Positions 26,700-35,567 of a DNA stretch of 57,683 nt are shown one piece after another; position 1 is the first letter of the stretch; every line of letters begins with the position of its first letter. The notes under the pieces were generated by a model, which was given only the letters and a program-made list of their open reading frames with translations, was not told the DNA's origin and did no database searches. Source of the stretch: Candidatus Sulfotelmatobacter sp. (GTDB lineage: Bacteria > Acidobacteriota > Terriglobia > Terriglobales > Acidobacteriaceae). The stretch lies in NCBI GenBank assembly GCA_025462865.1, contig JAOAPI010000055.1:1-57683 (forward strand). Direction: 5' to 3'. The position numbers and the translations under genes were made by a program.

Positions 26700-27158
26700 A
26701 TGGACGTGAATAACGCGATCAGTGTTCTTGAAGAACTTATCCAGACCTGCAAGGACGGACAAAAAGGTTATCTGGAAGCCTCTTCGAAGGTTAAGCGGAC
26801 TGACCTGAAGACGTTTTTTAACCAGCAGGCCGAAGAGCGTGGCCGCTTTGCCTCGGAACTGGAAGCGGAATTGAGCCGGCTAGGAAAAGGAGATAAGAAA
26901 CTTTCCGGGTCGGTGCTCGGAACGCTTCATCGCGCCTGGATCGACACGAAAGTCAGCCTCGGCGGTGACGATAAGACCGTCCTGGATTGGCTGGAGCACG
27001 GCGAGGACCGAGCCAAAGATGCTTACCAGAAAGCGGTGGGCGGATCGTTGCCGGCGAGCCTGATGGAGATTATCCGCCGCCAGGCTGCCAGCGTGCTGGC
27101 CGCTCATGACAAAGTAAAGCAACTACGCGATACGGCGGACGCCGCTGCAGCTGCGTAA
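26700..27158 (+). CDS. DUF2383 (PA2169-type) four-helix-bundle protein
   Basis: 152 aa, all-helical. The N terminus DVNNAISVLEELIQTCKDGQKGY and FNQQAEERGRFASEL match the DUF2383 ferritin-like four-helix fold. The Ala-rich helix at the C terminus ends AAAAA. AGGAG 6 bases before the ATG. Members are stress-induced; no enzymatic role is proven. It is the only plus-strand gene between hspR and dnaK and ends at a strong terminator. Confidence 0.88.
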   Translation: MDVNNAISVLEELIQTCKDGQKGYLEASSKVKRTDLKTFFNQQAEERGRFASELEAELSRLGKGDKKLSGSVLGTLHRAWIDTKVSLGGDDKTVLDWLEHGEDRAKDAYQKAVGGSLPASLMEIIRRQAASVLAAHDKVKQLRDTADAAAAA

Positions 27159-27176
27159 TTTCGGATTAGGTAAAAA

Positions 27177-27204
27177 AAGAGGACGGAGAGTTCTCCGTCC
27201 TCTT
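27177..27204. terminator. Bidirectional rho-independent terminator
   Basis: A perfect 12-bp stem AAGAGGACGGAG/CTCCGTCCTCTT with loop AGTT. Seven consecutive A just left of it become a U-run for the minus-strand permease transcript, making it a strong terminator in that direction; on the plus strand (DUF2383) the following TTACTT tract is weaker. Confidence 0.9.
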
Positions 27205-27233
27205 CTTACTTGTTGATTGTTTCCAGACGAACG

Positions 27234-28703
27234 CTAAGCAGTTGGCTGCGATTTTTCTGCGTGTATCGCCCATCCTTCGGGTTTAAGCAGGTGATTTACG
27301 ACGTAAGCGACGAAGCCTGCTGCGATCAGGATCATGCCGAAAGCGAACGAGCTCATGTTCCAGATCTGCTCATGTTCGCTGCGGATGATGGAAAATCCCA
27401 GCAGCAACATTGGTGGAATGCCGACGGCAATGACTCCGAACAATCCTCCGGGAACGCGGAACGGACGCGGAAGATTTGGTTCGCGGAAACGCAACACCGC
27501 GAGCGCGATGAATTCCAGCATCAGGCTGAAGCCGTATAGAAGGATGTCGATCGTCACCAGCCGGGCAAAGCCCAGACCGAGACACATCGCCCATCCGATC
27601 GCCAACGCGACGATCGCAACCCAAGGAGCTCGCGATTTCGGATGCAGCTTGCCGAAGATTCCGGGCAGCATTCCGTCCTGAGCCATGGCCAGAGGCAGGC
27701 GCGAGTAGCTCATCACCAGCGCATTGAACATGCCGAAGGCGCTGATAATTCCGCCAAGCACGACGCCAATGCGCAGCAGCGGACCGCCAAGCAAGCCGGC
27801 GATGTCTGCCCAGGAGCCAGTTTCCCATGCGGTGGTTTTGAGTCCGGTCATCCACATGGCAGCAGGAGGAAGCACGTAGCTCAACGCCACGACGCATACT
27901 GCAAGCAACATCGCTCGCGGATACGTGCGCTGCGGGCGCTCGACTTCGGTGGCGATGGTTGAGGCATTGTCCCAACCCATGTAGTTCCACATGCAGATCA
28001 GCAGCCCGCCGAGAATGTCGACGGTGGAAGTAGTTGGCTTGGTCACGGCATTTGCGAGTGCGCCGAGCTTGAAGGGCGCGAGCAGCACGATCGCCACGAA
28101 CGGCGCCGACAGCGCGAAGAACAGCCAGAGAGAGGTGAGCGACACCACTTTCACTCCAGCAATGTTCAGCAGGGCGCATGCGATCACAACGGCCAGCGCG
28201 ACCCACCATCCGCGATTGCCCTGCTGGAACCAGGGGAACATTCGCGTTAGGTAAGCGACGAAGAGCGTGGGATAGATCGCCATATCGAAGATGGAGGCGA
28301 TCAGCGAGAGCCATGCTTCCTGGAATCCCCAGAAGTTTCCCATGGCGCGGCGCACCCAGGCGTAATAGCCGCCTTCGTAGGGCAGCGCGCTCGAGAGCTC
28401 GCCGATCATGAAGGCTGTGGGCAGGCTCCAGAGCAGCGGAGTGAGCAGCAGGATAAGGATGGCGCGTCCGTAACCGGCGCCGTGGACGATCTCCTCTGTG
28501 CCGTAGGTTCCGCCCGACACCATAAAGAAGGTGGCAGCGACCAGTGGCCAAAGGGTGAGGCGGACGAATTTTTTCGGGGCAATCGAGTTCTTGGCGAGTG
28601 GGTTCCGGTTGGGGACGACTGCGAGGGGCTGGGGATTCTCTGTTGGGTGGCGCGGGGCGCTAGCTGTTGCCAATTTCGATGTGTTCCTCCTCAAGCGACT
28701 CAC
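27234..28703 (-). CDS. APC-superfamily amino acid/polyamine permease
   Basis: 489 aa as read from the GTG at 28703; a TTG at 28673, after GAGGAGGAAC, is an alternative that removes 10 residues. About 12 spans. KFVRLTLWPLVAATFFMVSGGTYGTEE and ALPYEGGYYAWVRRAMG are APC-type; the family moves amino acids or polyamines with protons. It is unlike the two permeases in the catabolic island in sequence. It ends at the strong terminator at 27177. Confidence 0.85.
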   Translation of the reverse strand: MSRLRRNTSKLATASAPRHPTENPQPLAVVPNRNPLAKNSIAPKKFVRLTLWPLVAATFFMVSGGTYGTEEIVHGAGYGRAILILLLTPLLWSLPTAFMIGELSSALPYEGGYYAWVRRAMGNFWGFQEAWLSLIASIFDMAIYPTLFVAYLTRMFPWFQQGNRGWWVALAVVIACALLNIAGVKVVSLTSLWLFFALSAPFVAIVLLAPFKLGALANAVTKPTTSTVDILGGLLICMWNYMGWDNASTIATEVERPQRTYPRAMLLAVCVVALSYVLPPAAMWMTGLKTTAWETGSWADIAGLLGGPLLRIGVVLGGIISAFGMFNALVMSYSRLPLAMAQDGMLPGIFGKLHPKSRAPWVAIVALAIGWAMCLGLGFARLVTIDILLYGFSLMLEFIALAVLRFREPNLPRPFRVPGGLFGVIAVGIPPMLLLGFSIIRSEHEQIWNMSSFAFGMILIAAGFVAYVVNHLLKPEGWAIHAEKSQPTA

Positions 28704-28875
28704 TCTCAGCTACTCCGCAGCAGGTTTCGTGCTCGAGCTTTCTGGTTTGGTTAGATTCCAGAAATTCCGCTGGAGTTAGTTCGCAGTTGTGAGATTACGG
28801 GAAATTTCCCGAGATGCAAGAAAAATGTGAGATTTGTTTTAGAGTTTTGTCAGGAGGCTCCAAAACCACCGCCAT

Positions 28876-28924
28876 AATCTTTACCACGGAGAACACAGGG
28901 GCAGCACAGAGGATCACGGGAAAC
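28876..28924 (+). repeat. Left inverted repeat framing the GxxExxY gene
   Basis: Starts AATCTTTACCAC and continues with GGGG, CACAGAGGA and AAACC blocks. The right partner (29366-29408, reverse complement) starts with the same 12 bases and holds the same blocks in order. The inner edge of this copy abuts the stop codon of the gene at 28925. Confidence 0.75.
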
Positions 28925-29341
28925 CTACTTCTCCCAATCTCTGCCGTCTACCATCCGTTTGATTCCTTCGCGCAGGTGGAGTACGTGGAAGTTGATCAGC
29001 AAGCCGACCCCGATTCCGCTTAAGCGCATATAGGACAGGAGTTGTGCCTGATGCACGGGATGAATGGCCTCAACACATTTCACCTCGACGATGACGACAT
29101 TCTCGACTATCAGGTCGATTCGGTAGCCTAGCTCGATTTTTTCGCCGTCATAGACGACTGGAAGGCCGACCTGGCCCGCAACGTTAAGTCCGCGTTTGGA
29201 CAGCTCATGCTGAAGGCAGGCCTGATATGCGCTTTCCAGTAGTCCAGGCCCGAGCAAAGAGTGGACCTGCATTGCACCAGAAATGATCTTGCCCGTGATT
29301 TGGTTGACGCGGGGAGTATGTACGGGAGTTGCAGTTGCCAT
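28925..29341 (-). CDS. GxxExxY protein (PD-(D/E)XK-like)
   Basis: 138 aa. The name-giving motif is GLLESAYQ (residues ~33-40 region GPGLLESAYQACLQHEL). YRIDLIVENVVIVEVKCVE provides the D...E-x-K signature of the PD-(D/E)XK nuclease fold. The family is widespread and has no proven function. The gene is framed almost exactly by inverted repeats (28876-28924 and 29366-29408), giving a ~530-bp unit. It lies between the APC permease and dnaJ and interrupts what may have been a chaperone-related gene order. Confidence 0.88.
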   Translation of the reverse strand: MATATPVHTPRVNQITGKIISGAMQVHSLLGPGLLESAYQACLQHELSKRGLNVAGQVGLPVVYDGEKIELGYRIDLIVENVVIVEVKCVEAIHPVHQAQLLSYMRLSGIGVGLLINFHVLHLREGIKRMVDGRDWEK

Positions 29342-29365
29342 TCCAACTGCATACCACAGTCTGAT

Positions 29366-29408
29366 GGTTTTCCTCTGTGATCCCCGGTGCCCTCTGTGGT
29401 AAAGATTT
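29366..29408 (-). repeat. Right inverted repeat framing the GxxExxY gene
   Basis: Read on the minus strand it begins AATCTTTACCAC and contains GGGGATCACAGAGG and AAAACC, matching the left copy at 28876-28924. No flanking target duplication was seen. Confidence 0.75.
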
Positions 29409-29432
29409 TGGGGTTAGTTCCAATTTGAAACG

Positions 29433-30659
29433 TTAGACTTTCTTCCACAACTCTTCCCGCGGATCTTCTGGATTCAACTTGGCCAACTCCCGTAGCAGTT
29501 CTTTAGTACGCTCGTCGCGCGGCATGGGGACGGTCACTGTGATCTCGACGATCTCATCTCCGCGCATGCCATCCTTGGTGGCCGAAGGTACGCCTTTCTC
29601 GCGCAGCCGAAGCTTCTGCCCCGGCTGGGTGCCAGGAGGAATCTTGAGAAGCGCCCGCCCATCGATAGTTGGCACCTCAATCTTCGCGCCAAGCGCTGCT
29701 TCCGTCACAGTGACGGGCACAGTAAGGTAGATGTCGTCTCCGTCGCGCCGGAAGAGGGGATGCGGATCGATACGGATGATCACGTAGAGGTCGCCGGCCG
29801 CTCCACCGTGGGCGCCAGCGTTACCTTTGCCGGCCAGACGGATGCGCTGGCCGTCGCGCGTCCCGGCTTTGATACGCACTTCCATCGGCTCGGTACGGCT
29901 GACCGTGCCTTCGCCGTGACACGTTGGACAAGTGGAAATATTCTTTCCCGTGCCGTGACACCGAGGACAAGTCACATTGAACTTCATGCGCCCGCCGGTT
30001 TGCGTGATCTGGCCCGTGCCGTTGCATTCCGGACATTTGCCCGGCGCCTCAATGTAACCCTGGCCATGACAATTCGCGCAAACGTCCTGCCGCGTAATAT
30101 TCAGCCGCATGACGCCGCCGCGAATCGCGGTCCAGAACGGCACATTCACTTGGTATTCAAGGTCATTGCCAGCCTCGGGGCCAGCTTCCGTCGCCGTTCC
30201 GCCACGCTCGCCGCCAAAAATTCCCGAGAAAATATCGCGAAATCCGCCACCGCCGCCGGTGCGCCGGGAGCGGCCGGCGCTATCCACTAGATCCGAAAAA
30301 TCGAAGCCGCCAAAATCGAATGGGACTCCTTGCCCACCTCCTGGCCGTGTGCCGGAAACATCTCCGAAGCCGCCGGCTCCGGTCGGGCCGCCGCGGGCGT
30401 AGGCCTCGGCAGCCGCGGGATCAATATTGTCGGAGTAGAAGCCGATCTGGTCGTAGATCTTGCGCTTCTTAGGATCGCTGAGAACGTCATTCGCCTCGGA
30501 GAGCGCCTTGAACTTCTCTTCCGCAGACTTGTCCCCAGGATTAACATCAGGATGGTATTTTCGCGCCAGCTTGCGAAACGCCTTGCGAATCTCTTCCGCA
30601 GAGGCGGACTTCTTCACGCCGAGGGTTTCGTAATAATCTTTTTTAGTGGTCGTAGCCAT
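29433..30659 (-). CDS. dnaJ: Chaperone DnaJ (Hsp40)
   Basis: 408 aa. J domain at residues ~5-75 with the HPD motif ([10 protein letters not shown]). A Gly/Phe-rich linker follows, then four CxxCxGxG zinc repeats ([32 protein letters not shown]) and the two C-terminal substrate domains. It stimulates DnaK ATPase and delivers unfolded clients. It lies downstream of dnaK on the same strand but about 550 bases away, with repeats and one small gene between, so it is probably transcribed separately. Confidence 0.96.
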   Translation of the reverse strand: MATTTKKDYYETLGVKKSASAEEIRKAFRKLARKYHPDVNPGDKSAEEKFKALSEANDVLSDPKKRKIYDQIGFYSDNIDPAAAEAYARGGPTGAGGFGDVSGTRPGGGQGVPFDFGGFDFSDLVDSAGRSRRTGGGGGFRDIFSGIFGGERGGTATEAGPEAGNDLEYQVNVPFWTAIRGGVMRLNITRQDVCANCHGQGYIEAPGKCPECNGTGQITQTGGRMKFNVTCPRCHGTGKNISTCPTCHGEGTVSRTEPMEVRIKAGTRDGQRIRLAGKGNAGAHGGAAGDLYVIIRIDPHPLFRRDGDDIYLTVPVTVTEAALGAKIEVPTIDGRALLKIPPGTQPGQKLRLREKGVPSATKDGMRGDEIVEITVTVPMPRDERTKELLRELAKLNPEDPREELWKKV

Positions 30660-30666
30660 TTTGGTT

Positions 30667-30880
30667 ATATGTCATCCCGAGACGCGTTCTTTGCGCCGAA
30701 GGACCCGTCTCTCTCAATCCCACCAACTCAATCCCACCAAGGACGCATTGGGCGTTCTCACCGTCCATAAGTTCGCGTGAGAACTCCTCGCCAAGCCTTT
30801 CGTATCGCACGCTGCCGAGGGGTCCTTCGACGCAGAAATACTTCGCTTCGCGAAGCATTTCCTTGGCTCAGGATGACAGT
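30667..30880. repeat. Cluster of dispersed GTCATCC...GAAGGACC-type repeats
   Basis: ATGTCATCCCGAGACGCG...GCCGAAGGACC at 30667-30705 and its inverted relative GGTCCTTCGACG...GGCTCAGGATGAC at about 30822-30876 face each other. They belong to the same family as the copies at 17627, 19115 and 25924. Confidence 0.65.
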
Positions 30881-30894
30881 GCATGTTTACCGCC

Positions 30895-31071
30895 TCAATT
30901 TGGCAGCCGCTGCTTTTGTTCGTGCAACACCACTATCTGGTCAGAGCTCGCCGCGTCCACGTACACCGGCACGGACCGGGCGCCGGTCGGCGTCTCAACG
31001 AGAACCTCCCACTGCCGGTCGTCCTCAGCAAGACTGAGGAAGTAAGTTTCCTCATGCACCTGAAAATCCAT
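30895..31071 (-). CDS. Small conserved-looking protein, unknown
   Basis: 58 aa from the ATG at 31071, preceded by AAGGGGGCGAA. Sequence MDFQVHEETYFLSLAEDDR then a beta-rich stretch (WEVLVETPTGARSVPVYVD) ending QKQRLPN. No cysteines, no membrane span. It sits between dnaJ and dnaK on the same strand. Function unknown. Confidence 0.65.
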   Translation of the reverse strand: MDFQVHEETYFLSLAEDDRQWEVLVETPTGARSVPVYVDAASSDQIVVLHEQKQRLPN

Positions 31072-31177
31072 TTCGCCCCCTTTTTGAATACTCCGCAAAC
31101 GTGATGACGCGGGCAATCCTGCCCGCGTCACACGATAAAGCAAACAACAGATCCCTCGCTATGCTCGGGATGACCGC

Positions 31178-31197
31178 GCCGGGCTCGGACGCCCGGC
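31178..31197. repeat. GC-rich hairpin after dnaK
   Basis: GCCGGGC-TCGGAC-GCCCGGC, 7-bp stem and 6-base loop, 9 bases past the dnaK stop. There is no T-run, so at best it is an mRNA 3' stabilising stem or part of the dispersed GC palindrome family. Confidence 0.55.
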
Positions 31198-31205
31198 AAA
31201 CGTGG

Positions 31206-33143
31206 TCACTTCTTGTCTTCCACGTCCACATACTCAGCGTCGATCACTCCTTCATCTTTCTTCTGTCCGCCGCCGTTGGCGCCGGCGCCATCCGCCGGGC
31301 CGCCTGCGCTCGGTCCCGTTCCTGCGTCCGGAGCCTTCGCTTGCGCGGCCTTGTACATTTCTTCAGCCAGTTTGTGCGAAGCCTTGGTCAGCGTGTCGCG
31401 TGCCTTATCCATTTGCGCCTTGTCGTTCGATTCCAGCGCCTTCTTGGCATCGGCTATAGCATTCTCAACGTCGCCACGATCCGAGCCCGAGATCTTATCT
31501 CCAGACTCGCGCAGCATCTTCTCGACGTTGTAAACCATGCTGTCGAGTTGGTTCTTGGCGTCGATCGCTTCGCGCTGCGCCTTGTCTTCGGCGGAGTGAG
31601 CATCAGCCTCTTTCGCCATGCGCTCGACTTCTTCCTTGGACAATCCGGAAGACGACGTGATCGTAATCTTCTGATCCTTCTGCGTAGCCGTATCTTTCGC
31701 AGTCACATTCAGGATGCCGTTGGCGTCGATGTCGAATGTGACTTCAATCTGCGGTACGCCCCGGGGAGCCGTCGGAATGCCGGTCAAGTGGAACTTGCCG
31801 AGAGTCCGATTCTGCGCCGCCATCGGACGCTCGCCTTGCAACACGTGAACTTCGACCGACGTCTGACTATCCGCCGCAGTTGAAAATGTTTCCGTCTTTC
31901 GGGTTGGAATCGTCGTGTTGCGTGGGATCATCGGAGTCGCCACCCCGCCCAAAGTTTCAATCGCCAGCGTCAGCGGAGTCACGTCCAGCAGCAGCAGGTC
32001 TTTCACCTCGCCGCCGAGCACGCCGCCCTGAATCGCCGCGCCGATTGCCACCACTTCGTCGGGATTCACTCCCTTGTGGCCTTCCTTGCCAAACAGATCC
32101 TTCACCAGCGCCTGAATGCGCGGCATACGAGTCTGTCCGCCTACAAGAACGACTTCATTGATCTTGCTGGCATCCACGCCCGCATCTTTCATGCACTGCT
32201 TGCACGGACCCACTGACCGCTGAATGATGTCTTCCACCATCCCTTCGAGCTTGGCCCGCGTCAGCTTCTTTACCAGATGCTTCGGACCGTTCGCATCCGC
32301 CGTAATGAATGGAAGATTGATCTCGGTTTCCATGGTGGTGGAAAGCTCAATCTTCGCGCGCTCGGCTGCGTCGCGCAGCCGCTGCAAAGCCATCTCGTTG
32401 CCCTTGCCGCGCAGGTCGAGGCCTTCGTCTTTCTTGAATTCATCAATCAGCCAGTCGACGATGCGCTGATCGAGATTGTCGCCGCCCAGGTGCGTGTCAC
32501 CGTTGGTGGCCTTCACCTCAATCACACCTTCGCCGACTTCCAGAATCGAAATGTCGAAGGTTCCACCGCCAAAGTCGTAGACGGCAATCATCTCGTCTTT
32601 CGTTTTGTCGAGACCGTAGGCTAATGCCGCTGCCGTCGGTTCGTTGATAATGCGCTTCACGTCGAGCCCGGCAATCTGGCCGGCATCCTTCGTCGCCTGC
32701 CGCTGCGCGTCATTAAAGTACGCGGGTACTGTGATCACCGCTTCGCTGACTTTTTCGCCGAGGTAATCTTCCGCCGCCTTCTTCAGCTTCTGTAAAATCA
32801 GAGCCGAAATTTGCGGAGGCGTGTGCTCTTTACCCTGCGCCAGCACCGCCACGTGGTCGCCCGACTTGACTACCTTATAAGGGACCATCTTGATTTCTTC
32901 CTGAACCTCGTCGAAGCGGCGTCCCATAAACCGCTTGATCGAGAAAACCGTGTTCTCCGGATTGGTGATCGCCTGCCGCTTGGCGACCTGCCCCACCAAT
33001 CGCTCCCCCGTCTTAGTGAACCCGACCACGGAAGGCGTAGTCCGCCCTCCTTCTTCGTTAGGGATAACTTTGGGCTCGCCGCCCTCCATCACCGCCACGC
33101 AAGAATTGGTGGTTCCAAGGTCAATTCCGATAATCTTGGCCAT
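31206..33143 (-). CDS. dnaK: Chaperone DnaK (Hsp70)
   Basis: 645 aa. Nucleotide-binding domain starts [17 protein letters not shown] and includes [15 protein letters not shown] and [14 protein letters not shown]; the interdomain linker [12 protein letters not shown] is intact. The substrate domain and helical lid follow, ending [13 protein letters not shown]. It folds and refolds proteins with DnaJ and GrpE. No grpE is in the window. ATG at 33143 with AGGAGAACAA before it. A HAIR-like operator overlaps its promoter at 33219-33239. Confidence 0.97.
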   Translation of the reverse strand: MAKIIGIDLGTTNSCVAVMEGGEPKVIPNEEGGRTTPSVVGFTKTGERLVGQVAKRQAITNPENTVFSIKRFMGRRFDEVQEEIKMVPYKVVKSGDHVAVLAQGKEHTPPQISALILQKLKKAAEDYLGEKVSEAVITVPAYFNDAQRQATKDAGQIAGLDVKRIINEPTAAALAYGLDKTKDEMIAVYDFGGGTFDISILEVGEGVIEVKATNGDTHLGGDNLDQRIVDWLIDEFKKDEGLDLRGKGNEMALQRLRDAAERAKIELSTTMETEINLPFITADANGPKHLVKKLTRAKLEGMVEDIIQRSVGPCKQCMKDAGVDASKINEVVLVGGQTRMPRIQALVKDLFGKEGHKGVNPDEVVAIGAAIQGGVLGGEVKDLLLLDVTPLTLAIETLGGVATPMIPRNTTIPTRKTETFSTAADSQTSVEVHVLQGERPMAAQNRTLGKFHLTGIPTAPRGVPQIEVTFDIDANGILNVTAKDTATQKDQKITITSSSGLSKEEVERMAKEADAHSAEDKAQREAIDAKNQLDSMVYNVEKMLRESGDKISGSDRGDVENAIADAKKALESNDKAQMDKARDTLTKASHKLAEEMYKAAQAKAPDAGTGPSAGGPADGAGANGGGQKKDEGVIDAEYVDVEDKK

Positions 33144-33218
33144 ATTTGTTCTCCTGTTGATGCTAGTAAGTGCTTTGCTTTCAATGTCCTTATGATTGCC
33201 AACAGTGCCATGCTAAGA

Positions 33219-33239
33219 CCTGAGTGGATCACTGTCAAG
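33219..33239 (-). promoter_or_regulatory. HAIR-like HspR operator overlapping the dnaK promoter
   Basis: On the minus strand CTTGACA-GTGATCC-ACTCAGG. The HAIR consensus (CTTGAGT-N7-ACTCAAG) is matched in 11 of 14 arm positions with the right 7-base spacing. TTGACA (33238-33233) inside it is a perfect -35, and TAGCAT follows after a 17-bp spacer. A bound HspR dimer would cover the -35 region. The hspR gene is at 26008. Confidence 0.7.
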
Positions 33240-33340
33240 GTTTAGATGCGGTGGGAAGGGAGGAAGTTGCGGAGAAGGAAGAACAGCATGGTCCGGCGGA
33301 ACGACGCATTACATATTGAGGTGCTCAACAGTTGAGGTAT

Positions 33341-34120
33341 TCAATACGAAATCGGCGGGTTTTTTCGCTGATCATTTACTTTGTAGCCTGCGGGCACCTC
33401 GAACATTTGCGCGTCGGGATCCCCCGTCGTTAGTTCGGTGATGGTGAAGGTTTGCTTTCCGAAAAACGGACTTGAGCGGATGGAGAGCAAGTTAATTCCC
33501 AGCTGATCCGAGTGCCAGTATTCGGTCAAGCTGGTAAGGGGTTGGTCGTTTCCCATGGTCCCAGCATTCGTAATCGTCGTTTCGCGGACGCCCACTGTAT
33601 TAATTCCCGCGATATTCCTGGTTCCCAGATCCTCCCAAACGACATTCCCATCGCCATGAGGCAAAGCGACCGAAGACCCCTTACGCAGCGACGCAGCCGC
33701 AAGGTCACGCGCCGGATCGTAGACCAGTACATCGCAAATATGTTTAGTGGGACTGCAGTTGTGAATTGTGTGCTGCTTCGGATCAATGAGCTGAATCCAG
33801 TTCATGGCGGACTTGACACCCGAATTTTTGGGTACCAGGAACCAGCGTTCCTCATAGATGCGGCCTTGTTTGTCTCGCGCAAGATGCCGCTCGTTGACGA
33901 ATGTCATCGTCGTGCCGTCAGCGGCGTACTTCACCGCTTCGGTCGCCAGCGTTGCGGAAAAGGGAGCGTTCGGGATGGGAGGAATCACAATGCTTTCCAG
34001 CACTTCGCGCACTCCGCCGTCCTGAGATGCCGGCCGTGTGCTTTGCTCCTGCAGCGGTTGAACCTGCGCTATGCAGGCAATGCTGGTTAACCAGAGGATT
34101 CCGACCACTGTGGTTCGCAT
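33341..34120 (-). CDS. Secreted protein of unknown function
   Basis: 259 aa from the ATG at 34120 with GAGG upstream; a longer frame to 34234 is not needed. Signal peptide residues 1-18 (MRTTVVGILWLTSIACIAQV). The mature part is beta-rich, with NERHLARDKQGRIYEERWF, NCSPTKHICDVLVYD and LTSLTEYWHSDQLGINLLS, and ends in a basic tail. Similar proteins are frequent in acidobacterial genomes and often look like outer membrane lipoprotein-sorting-like folds. No enzyme motif visible. Confidence 0.7.
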   Translation of the reverse strand: MRTTVVGILWLTSIACIAQVQPLQEQSTRPASQDGGVREVLESIVIPPIPNAPFSATLATEAVKYAADGTTMTFVNERHLARDKQGRIYEERWFLVPKNSGVKSAMNWIQLIDPKQHTIHNCSPTKHICDVLVYDPARDLAAASLRKGSSVALPHGDGNVVWEDLGTRNIAGINTVGVRETTITNAGTMGNDQPLTSLTEYWHSDQLGINLLSIRSSPFFGKQTFTITELTTGDPDAQMFEVPAGYKVNDQRKNPPISY

Positions 34121-34305
34121 CGGTGAGACCTCACCCGCTGTGCGAATGCTACGACCAAGGCAGTCTCCCGTCAATTCGAACAATGCTGTCGATAAAGTCC
34201 TGAATCGCAGTGCTGGGAGCGCTGCGCCACCCAAAAACCCGGCGAACCTGAAGCAAGTGTTCCAGCCTTCGCCGGATTTTCAGAGCTTGGGTGCTAGACC
34301 GAGAC

Positions 34306-34743
34306 CTACTTTGCCGGGATCAAATCAAACTTGCCCGAACCTTCCTCATAAAAAAGCGCGCCCTCTTTCTTATCGGCGCCGCTCCAGTGCTTGTGTCCGC
34401 CGGGGACGCGTAAGAAATCGCCAGCGCCCACGCGCTTCTCACCGGCGTCGTCCTTGTACAGATAAGCGCCTTTCACGCCGACGATCCACACATCGTTGGT
34501 ATGCGTGTGCATTCCGGCGTCGTATCCGGCTGGGAACTTGGTGAAAGTGGCATGCGGTCCCGTGTTGGCGTCGCCCCAGACAGGAGCCATCGACACACCA
34601 TTGGGCATGGTGTTGTAATTCGCTTGACCAGCGGAAACAAAGATAACTTTCTCAGCTTGCCCTTCTTTCCCCTGCACGGGTCCGACCGACCAGGCGACCA
34701 TAAGCGCCGCCGCCACTCCTACAACCAATAGTGACCTTTTCAT
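34306..34743 (-). CDS. Secreted cupin-domain protein
   Basis: 145 aa, signal peptide residues 1-25 (ending GPVQGK). Single cupin: the first motif is in [17 protein letters not shown], the second in [18 protein letters not shown], with His residues positioned for metal binding. Resembles DUF4437-like secreted cupins. The ligand is unknown. AAGGAG stands before the ATG. It is divergent from the ThrE remnant. Confidence 0.85.
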   Translation of the reverse strand: MKRSLLVVGVAAALMVAWSVGPVQGKEGQAEKVIFVSAGQANYNTMPNGVSMAPVWGDANTGPHATFTKFPAGYDAGMHTHTNDVWIVGVKGAYLYKDDAGEKRVGAGDFLRVPGGHKHWSGADKKEGALFYEEGSGKFDLIPAK

Positions 34744-34804
34744 CCAGTTCTCCTTTTCGTGTCGCAGTTATCCATTAAACCTAAGGCGGACGCATTCTAC
34801 ACTT

Positions 34805-35409
34805 CTAAATCTGGGCGCGTCACGGCTGATCCACGCTGGTCTCATAATCTTGACAATCTCCGTAGGATTGCTCCTGGGAATGGGCATTCTCTCCGTCTCC
34901 TTGCCAGTCGGTGAACCTGGCAGAGCAGTACCCTTATGGCTGGACGTGATCGCTGCGGGCGTGGCGGTCGCCGCATTCAGTGTTTTCTTCTCGACACCAT
35001 TGCGGATGTTGGGGTGGCCAGTCGCGATCGGCATGCTGGCTCATGCCGTGAGATGGCGCGCTCTGAAGGCTGGCGCTGGAGTAGCGACTGGCGCCTTGGT
35101 CGCCTGTCTATTGGTCGGCGGGATCCTTGCTCCAGTCGCGCATCGCTGGCGGATGCCATTCGCCGCCATAGGCTTTGCCTCGGTAGTATCGATGATGCCG
35201 GTGTCTTCCTGTTCAGAATGGCAAGCGGACTTGTACAACTCGCTAACTACTCGAATGCAAACTTCGACCTCCTGCGTGCGACCATCGCCGACGCCATGAC
35301 GGCCATCGCAATTATTCTCGCTATGAGCTTCGGCGTGGTTGCACCGAAGATGATCATGGATCGCTTCGGTCGCGGCTCGACGCCTACCCGAGTCGTGATT
35401 TGCCAGTGA
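34805..35409 (+). pseudogene. Remnant of a ThrE-type threonine/serine exporter
   Basis: In frame from about 34805 the translation reads [21 protein letters not shown] and continues with [21 protein letters not shown], the C-terminal ThrE membrane domain. At about 35199 the reading frame shifts by one (ATGATGCCGG then TGTCTTCC): the expected [13 protein letters not shown] continues only in the next frame, to FGVVAPKMIMDRFGRG and a stop at 35409. The N-terminal ThrE domain is absent. One lost base plus a missing front half indicate a decayed gene; a sequencing error would explain only the shift. Confidence 0.75.
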
Positions 35410-35567
35410 GCATACTTCCTCCCGCGCGCTGCCTGCAGGACTCGCGCCAGCAGTTCAGGTATTGCAGGAAATCGGCCATCCGAAGAAGACCCGCCCACGC
35501 AAATGGCATATTTTGAAGGAGTGCCGACAAAGAGCCGATAGCAATATACTCGGAGGGGTAATTGTTT

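Noticed and set aside
26436..26762. Minus-strand frame of 108 codons overlapping the hspR upstream region and the DUF2383 gene
   Set aside because: Overlaps a real plus-strand gene and the CACGAAGG palindrome; no support.
28876..29408. Insertion sequence with target-site duplication
   Set aside because: Inverted repeats are clear, but no transposase and no flanking direct duplication could be found; recorded as a finding of a framed gene only.
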